Notes under the pieces: generated by a model
What the model saw: the letters and a program-made list of their open reading frames with translations, nothing else
Databases searched by the model: none
Told to the model about the DNA's origin: nothing
Shown here: piece after piece, positions 57,055-64,000 of the stretch
Numbering within the stretch: the stretch's first letter is position 1
Layout of the letters: every line of letters begins with the position of its first letter
Translations under genes and position numbers: made by a program
NCBI GenBank assembly: GCA_933207985.1
Contig: OW240917.1
Span: 242,957,074 to 243,021,073, forward strand
Reading direction: 5' to 3'
DNA length: 64,000 nucleotides
From: Pelobates cultripes
Taxonomy: Eukaryota > Chordata > Amphibia > Anura > Pelobatidae

Positions 57055-57310
57055 ATAAATATTAAGTATATATTTTGTAGTATTTTGATAGGAGCATTTT
57101 CTCGCCATTTGGTTCACAGATCAAGTGAGTAAAAAGAGCCAATAGAAATAGAACCAGGAGAAGCAGAAAAAAATCTCTATTTATATATTATATATTTATT
57201 AAACATATAATATATAATTTATTTATTTTTTTACTGGTCCTTTTTTTCCTCTCTATTGATCACTTCTTGCTTCGTCTATGAATAAAAGTAACATTTAGTG
57301 ACTGCCCTTT
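57055..57310. repeat. AT-rich repeat, copy 2
   Basis: CGCCATTTGGTTCACAGATC AAGTGAGTA-type left part; TTGATCACTTCTTGCTTCG right part. Partner of 49560-49790. Confidence 0.65.
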
Positions 57311-57464
57311 AAATATCAATTATGTTTTAAATATTAAATTCTTTGAAAAGCTTATTCAAAAATATTAAATAAAATCCAAAATGAGGCTCTGTGTCTACTG
57401 TGTGTTAAAAGAAAGTGTGCTAGAGTAAGCAGATAAGAAATCATTTTTATGTTTATATATAATT

Positions 57465-58880
57465 ATTATTTGTATTATATTTGATATTTATATCGCGCCA
57501 ATAGATTCCGTAGCACTTTAAATATTATGAGAGGGGGGATTTAACTATAAATAGGACAATTACAAGAAAACTTACAGGAACGATAGGTTGAAGAGGACCC
57601 TGCTCAAACGAGATTACAGTCTATAGGAGGTGGGGTGTAATACACATTAGGACAGGAAATATCAATCAAATAAGGTGGGAGTGAAGCAGAGCTGGAGGAG
57701 AGAGTAGAGTGCTGCCCTTTAGGAGAGAGCAAGAGACAGGTATGTAAGGTAGAGGTTACTCTGGGAGGCCATAAGCTTTCCTGAAGAGATGGGTTTTAAG
57801 GCACTTCTTAAATGATTAAAGACTAGGGGAGAGTCTGATGGCGGTAGGCAGGCTATTCCATAGGAAGGGAGCTGCCCGTGAGAAGTCCTGCAAGTGTGAG
57901 TTGGCCGTACGGGTGCAAGCAGCAGACAGGAGAAGGTCATGGGCACAGCGGAGGGACCGAGAAGGGACATACTTATGGATCTGTGAGAAAATATAAGAGG
58001 GGCTAGAATTGTTCAGTGCTTTATAGGTTTGGGTTAGCACTTTGAATTGACTCCTATAGGATACAGGAAGCCAATGCAAGGACTGACTGAGGGGTGACGT
58101 GTGAGAGGGCCGACTACAGAGGAAAATCAGTCTATCGGCAATATTCATTACAGACTGTAGCTGGGCAATACAGCTTTTGGAAAGATCAATTAGGAGAGGG
58201 TTACAATAATCCATGCAGGAAATTACTAGAGCATGTACAAGCTCCTTGGTAGCATCTTGTGTAAGAAAGGGCCGTATGCGGGCTATGTTTTTAAGATGGA
58301 ATCTACAGGATTTGGCAACATACTGGATGTGAGGCTCAAAGGTGAGGCCAGAATTAAGTTTGACGCTAAGACAGCGCGCTTGCAAGGATGGACTGATGTG
58401 GATACCACTAACATGAAGGGAGAGCGAAAGAGGAGAATCAGTATTAGGAGGAGGAAAGACAAGGAGTTCAGTTTTAGAGAGACTGAGTTTCAGAAAGCAG
58501 GAGGACATCCAGTCACAGATGGAAGAAAAGCAAGCAGTGACATGTTGCAGGACGGCAGGGAAGAGGTCCAGTGAGGAGAGATATATCTGGGTGTCATCAG
58601 CGTACAGGTGGTAGTGGAATACAAATGAAGTAATAAGTTTGCCAAGAGAGGCAGTATAAAGAGTAAATAGAAGGGGACAAAGGGAACTCCAACCGAGACT
58701 GGACGAGGGGAGGAGGTATCATTAGAAAAGGAGACACTGAATGAGCACTGGGAGAGATAAGAGGAAAACCACGAGAGGACAGAGTCACAGAGACCGAGTG
58801 ATTGAAGAGTTTGAGGAAGGAGAGCATGATCAACGGTGTCAAAGGCAGCAGAGAGGTCAAGAAGAATTAGTATGGAGTAG
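57465..58880 (-). pseudogene. L2-type LINE, reverse transcriptase to 3' end
   Basis: Minus-strand text from 58880 encodes a [16 protein letters not shown] segment. It then reaches the catalytic [13 protein letters not shown] motif (YADD codons at 58593-58604) and a 230-codon frame (58508-57816) with [11 protein letters not shown] (96-106) and [14 protein letters not shown] (143-156). The last residues and 3' untranslated tail run to about 57465 (inverse of AAGCTCGTTTGAGCAGGGTC). The endonuclease and N-terminal reverse transcriptase part are lost by 5' truncation. The frame is interrupted between the FDTVDHALL block and YADD, and again near 57816. A good reference copy for 18287 and 28590. Confidence 0.9.
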
Positions 58881-59724
58881 CAGCCTTTTGGATTTAGCTA
58901 ATCTAAAATTAGTACACTTTTTTTAAAATTTTCCCACTAAAAGGCACCTTTTACTGGCAACAATCATTCATTAACGCGGACCCAACATATGTCACAATTA
59001 CATTACTCTTCGTCTGCTTTTTAGTCACTTCTCCCAATGTTTGTTAATCTAATCTTCCCATCTGTGTCATCGATGTAATTTACTACAAGAAAATCTACGT
59101 GGGCGTACGTATATCTCCATACGTAGATCATGAATAATGCAACAAAATGTATAATATACTATAATGCACAGTATAATTACAGACTATAGTTGAGAAATTA
59201 GATATCTATTAATTTCAGAAAGTGGCAGAATATTGAATTTTTAAGCACCCTTTTGACAGCTAAAACAGGTTAATGGCATCAATTTTTGCTTAAAAACTAC
59301 CTTGAGGGTTTGATACTCACTTATTCCATTTGTTATGACAAAGGGTTCACTGACCCACCTCCCCACTGCTTTTCTCTTTATAAATATCACATAAAATGAG
59401 CAGGGGTGAGTATGACTTTGAAATATGTTAATCATCATTTTTAAAGTGAACGTATTATAAGGACTAAGGCAAATGCTCATCAGTTAAAGTCCAGAATTAT
59501 GTAAGTGGTACATGCAGACATTTGTGGGGGCCCCTGTGTAGAAATTCAAGAGGAACAGTCACTCCTCTGAAATTGACACCCTTTTATAAAACATTGACAA
59601 TCACCTATAACTCATGTTAACCTTTTTTCAGGAGATGTTAGAAAGCTAGGGCTTATTTTCTTGGAAGCACAGTGTGAAGGAATACCCCATCACTGTTTGG
59701 CTTCCCTTCGTTTCTACCCAGGGA
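58881..59724. other. No gene; unrecognised
   Basis: Nothing assigned. Confidence 0.5.
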
Positions 59725-59950
59725 TGTGACTTTTGGGTTCCCATGTATTTTGGGGGTACTTTTGGGGTGCTGTAATATTGTACATTTTTCTGTGCCTGGA
59801 GATAATTGAGTTTAGTACAGTCTCTGACTCAATTATCTCCCAGGTTCAGAGGAGGAATTTACTGACGGTATACATTTTATGCCTTTTCTCCATTAAAATC
59901 AGTCTTACCCCAGCATTAAGCCTTGGCTCAAGTCCGGTGATATTTTAACA
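59725..59950 (+). mobile_element. LTR remnant
   Basis: GTATTTTGGGGGTACTTTTG, TTGAGTTTAGTACAGTCTCT and CTGACTCAATTATCTCCCAG match, in order and with the same spacing, 44755-44870 of the LTR at 44088-45334. CTCCATTAAAATCAG at about 59889 corresponds to the poly(A) signal region. Ends decayed. Confidence 0.75.
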
Positions 59951-60589
59951 TGTGGATTATTGGCGTATTATTATTATGGGAAAAAGGTATCCATGGCAGT
60001 GATACCTTGACAGACCGTCACACGGTATTAAAAGTCTTGTGAAGTGATGGTTCCCCTTTAAGAGATGCAATACATAATTTGCTGGCATATGTTAGTATTG
60101 ACAAAGAAGGTCAGGTATTACTACAAATTAAAAAAACATATATATATGCACATCAGGGTCATGGTTTAATCAAGGGAGAATTTAATCACCCAGATATTGA
60201 TTGGAATGTTGAGACATGTAGTTTAGCAATGTAAAGCAAGTTTGAAATTAGTAAATTTCAACGCAATGACTCAGTAAATGAAGGCACTAACTAAATATAC
60301 TGTATGTATGTCTGGATCTGGTAATAACAAATTTGACAAAAAAGTGCTTGTTACACGCACCTATTCTCAAGGCCTGGTATCCTCCTATACCCCCACCACC
60401 ATTTTTCCCTTTTTTCGCATGTGGGTGATCTTAATGTTTTTCTATACAAACCTATGTATTGCCCTATATTCTATAAATTTGGCATCACTTTATTCTGACA
60501 GTTTTTTTGCAAAGAGATCCATAGAGTTTCATTGATGTATATTCTATGTTAATTGATCATTTTTCAACCAACCTTAGCTTGTCTCAGCG
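59951..60589. other. No gene; unrecognised
   Basis: An 85-codon frame (60278-60535) has no domain. Confidence 0.5.
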
Positions 60590-61320
60590 TTATTGATCCT
60601 GTGCTGCAAGCACTGACTTATTATCTGAATATCATTACAGAATGTGCCCCACTGACCCTGACCCTCCACCTGTCTATGCTTACTGCATCTGTGTCCCCAA
60701 CCTTGACCTGCTACTTGTTTATCATTACTGAATTTGTGCCACCAACCTTGACTTACCACTTGTTTATCATTCTGCAACCTGTGTCACTAGCTTTGACCTA
60801 ACCACCTGTTTATCATTTCAGAATTTGTGCCACCAACTTTGACCTACCCTTTGACCTACAACCTGTATATCATTCTGGAACTTGTGCAACAAACCTCAAT
60901 CTACCACCAGTTTATCATTCTGGAATGTGTGCCACCAATCTTTACCTACCACCTGTTTATCATTTACAAACTTGTGTCACCAGCCTTGACCTACCAACTG
61001 TTTATCATTCCAGGAACATGTGCCACCAACCTTGACCTACTACCTGTTTAATATTTACAAACTTGTGTAACCAGCCTTGACCTACCAACTGTTTATCATT
61101 CCAGGAACTTGTGCTACCAACCTTGCCCTACCACCTGTTCATCATTTCAGAACTTGTGCCTTACTATCGTTTTATCAGTTCAGAGATTATGCCACCAGCT
61201 TGACTTACTACCTGTTTACCTTTACTGAATTTATATGGCCAGTCCTGACTTATTGACTCTTTAACATTGCTTAAACCATGCCACCAGCCTTGATCTATAG
61301 AGGGTTTATCATTGCTGATC
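60590..61320. repeat. Minisatellite, 45-bp unit, about 15 copies
   Basis: The TTGACCTACC / TTGACTTACC block starts at 60703, 60748, 60793, 60839 and onward with 44-46 bp spacing, joined by TGTTTATCATT and AACTTGTGCCACCAACC. Divergence between units is high. Since 45 is a multiple of 3, frames stay open: 60553-60801 and 60827-61051 translate to 15-residue repeats such as VPPTLTYHLFII. No sign of real coding. Confidence 0.85.
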
Positions 61321-62240
61321 TTAATGGTAAACTCGGCACTGTATCCAGGCTCAGCGTTCAAATATTCCATTCACGCCAGTAGTGGTTAGAGTTTCTGCTG
61401 TTTTGGCCTTTTGGTGACGCTAAAGCCAGACTTTAACAAAGGTCAGTTGCAGCTGGCTAAAAGTGTCTCTATAGCACTGTAACCAGGATGGAATGGTCTG
61501 GGAATAAAAGCAAAAATTCTAAATATAACATACATAGTAAAAATACATAACATATATGTCAACGTATACCTTTGGAATAACAAATATAGCGTTAGCAGAT
61601 TACATCCAGTGTGGTTTAATAGAAAGGTCAGACAAGATATAAAAAGAGGACAAAATGGAAATCCCATTATAAGAGTCATAGGGGTCAACAGCATCATTTA
61701 TATATTATATAGAGATGCCAATACCATGTACGAAAGGGCAATGGATAAGAAAATCCAATTGTAAACTAAAAGTAATTCAGGTAGAAAAGAAAAATAAGGA
61801 AAATCATTGGGGGAAAGGTTCCACATTAACAGAAAATTGACTACATAGGAAAAGAATTAAGGAATATAATTGGCTGGGACAGCCCTGCCACATACTTTGG
61901 AAAATCAGCAATAATACAAGAAATCTAAATCCATTGCTTTAAACCTGAAGATTATATTTTCTGCATGGTCTTGATGTAGTTTTCTTTTGCGATTTTACAT
62001 TTTTTTTAAAGGTTTCATGTAATGAAACGATCATTAAGTAATGCAATTCCCCCATCCAATATAATTTTTGTGGCTCTCCACTCATAGAAACAACAGAGAT
62101 AGTAATGAGAGAGCTTAGAATTGATGGCACGAAACTCCCGCTCAGCCAAACCATTATGCCCCAAAACAGAACGATTTTTGGGGGCGTCTGACTCTGAATT
62201 TCAGCTGAATGACAGTTAAACTCGGCAGAAATTTGAGAAC
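61321..62240. other. No gene; unrecognised
   Basis: Short frames only. Confidence 0.5.
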
Positions 62241-62435
62241 CGAATCAGACGAACCAAGAGGGTGGAAAAATAAGAAAAACTAACCAGTAGATCGCTATAA
62301 AAAATAAATCTATATTTATATAGTATATGTTTATTAAATAATTTTTTTGTACTGCTCCTTCTTTTTTCTTTTTACACCTCAATTCTCACTTGATATTTAA
62401 ATAATATCACCTGACTGCCCCTTTGCCATCACCCA
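62241..62435. repeat. AT-rich repeat, copy 3
   Basis: GTACTGCTCCTTCTTTTTTC and CTCAATTCTCACTTGATATT then ATCACCTGACTGCCCC parallel the right part of 57055-57310 and 49560-49790. More decayed. Confidence 0.5.
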
Positions 62436-64000
62436 CCTTTTATATTCCCATCAATCTTCTCACAAACCAAAACGGACATGCTCAGCCTTTGTATGTTTAA
62501 GTTGACTCGTAATTTGGGTACGTCGTAACTCTTTGTTCAGGAATTTAAGGATTGCTGGATTGACCCAAATACTGATAAATTTCAGTTCGGACCGAAACGA
62601 AGTTCCAAGTCTAGCAAATAGTTGGTGCATCATTAAACAAACTCATGACTAAACAAGGCCAGGTATTTGTGCCCGCCCAAAAACACCTGCTTAGAGCACT
62701 CTGTTGGCTGGCTGACATGTCCAATCAGCGAACGTGCATTAAGCTGATAAATTTGTTTTGGCCTTGCACCCATGTGTCAACAGTTCTACACATTGTAACC
62801 TTTTTATTTGCTTGTTTGTCTACTCTTTATTTGCTTGTTTGTCTGTTAATTTACATATTTGTCCTGGTCATCACCTGAAAAGTATACAGCATGTTTTTAC
62901 ACCAGAATTGTGTCTCCTAAAGTAAATCCCAGACAATTTGTCCAAGTCTACCAAAATAATTTTGACTCATCTCTTGGTTTCGGCAACTTCAGTTCTCCCA
63001 TCGGTATTGGAAGTCTGATACCATTCCATCTATGGCTGAGGTATTGCGCAATGTTTTTGCAAACAAAAGGTGTAAGTTGGCCTTCAGCACATCTTCTGCT
63101 GCTTTGGACTTACTGAAACATGAATGGACACTCTGGGAACAGGGCGTCAGGGGTCATTATGGCCTATAAGGTTTTCATTAGACTTGCACCAGACCGGATG
63201 GTAAAATATTATTTTGATTTTATTCTTTAATAAATATACCAACATTTTAAGACAAAAAAAAATAAGTAAGAAAAGTATAGAGCTCCATCAAAAAGCTAGA
63301 ATTGTTATTCCAAACTACGTCCCTATGGTAACTTTGGTATTATGCAACTGGCTAAGGGTATCCTGCAGATTTCAGCTGGGGTAAGAGTTAGAGTAGGGGC
63401 TCGCAGTTTAGATAAAGTTTAAATTGTTGGAGATTAATGAATAAGTGGAAGACTGGGACAGGAACAGAAGTTAATCAATATTTATTTATTCTTAATGTTT
63501 TATAAGGAAGGACACATAGCAATTTCAGCCTCTATAAAGGGTATAATTAATTATACAATTGTGTCTTAGGTTGACTGTCCAATTTCAAACTTGGCATGAC
63601 AACAAATGGCAAGTCTTGACAATTTTGCCGATTTCTGTTTACGTGTCGTGATCTATCTTCTTTTTTTGATTCTGAGCTAGCTTATTTTAAGCTCAGAATC
63701 TATCACATGACATTTAGTTAAATAACTATGTTATGGAATTATAAACACTGCCCAGATCAAATTATATGCATACAATCTTACAGCTCTGTGTGTACGATGG
63801 ACAGTCAGTTGAGGCTGGCAAACAAATTATTCCTCTTGAGAAGGAAAACATTAACAATTAAAATCCTAAACTGCTGAAGAACCTCTTCTAAACTAATCTG
63901 CCAATCAATATCCCCCTAGGTTATGCAGAACATTTATTGACAAGCTCTGTTTCCCCAGAGGTTCTCTATAATAAATTTGAGATTGATTGCGTTGCTCATT
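62436..64000. other. No gene; unrecognised, with a small hairpin
   Basis: Frames of 77-85 codons without domains. A hairpin at 63668-63700 has 11-bp perfect arms, GATTCTGAGCT and AGCTCAGAATC, with an 11-base loop. Confidence 0.5.

Noticed and set aside
58233..58926. Plus-strand frames of 113 and 61 codons
   Set aside because: Antisense shadows of the L2 reverse transcriptase on the minus strand.

Overview
The window looks like repeat-dense, gene-free DNA from a frog (anuran amphibian). I found no host protein-coding exon, tRNA, rRNA, CRISPR array or bacterial-type operon. The frog assignment rests on the repeat vocabulary: many miniature elements with TTAAAGG ends bounded by TTAA (the Kolobok/T2 type known from Xenopus), L2- and CR1-type LINE 3' halves, an L1-like retrocopy, three Tc1 transposons, hAT-type MITEs and several minisatellites. 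All sizeable open frames fall inside decayed transposon genes or in-phase tandem repeats, so the window is best read as intergenic or deep-intronic sequence.

Layout. 0-5 kb: CA-rich arrays, a minus-strand solo LTR (2042-3215) and the 3' part of a second LTR (to 4839). 5-9 kb: a 136-bp hAT MITE with an 8-bp target duplication, a GC-rich compound repeat and a six-unit 74-bp minisatellite. 9-14 kb: mostly unrecognised sequence, plus an L1-like retrocopy (11525-12560) inside a perfect 16-bp duplication. 14-19 kb: a decayed Tc1 and two nearly identical 555-bp T2 MITEs. 19-24 kb: AT-rich sequence and a CR1 3' fragment. 24-27 kb: an end-complete Tc1 of the IR/DR type and a third, internally deleted Tc1. 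27-34 kb: L2, MITEs and a 526-bp mariner/pogo-like element. 34-38.5 kb: the most structured stretch, with an inverted duplication (about 380-bp arms), a 405-bp nearly perfect palindrome and several T2 MITEs. 39-46 kb: more MITE remains, a CR1 fragment and a 1.25-kb solo LTR inserted in a 25-bp minisatellite. 46-52 kb: a 141-bp tandem array, a 350-bp hAT MITE with perfect 8-bp duplications and the best-preserved CR1 reverse transcriptase remnant. 52-64 kb: little recognised sequence, a non-LTR retrotransposon C-terminal fragment, a long L2 remnant with an intact YADD motif, an LTR remnant and a 45-bp minisatellite whose period keeps reading frames open.

Nothing here forms a pathway. The coding potential is that of dead selfish elements: transposases broken by frameshifts and stops, and reverse transcriptases truncated at the 5' end. 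The main biological interest lies in palindromes and insertion structures, and in a few repeat-free blocks that might be conserved non-coding elements (35.04-35.45, 6.06-6.44, 27.2-27.4 and 20.88-21.05 kb). Repeat class names come from motifs and ends read by eye; family names were not checked against a library.
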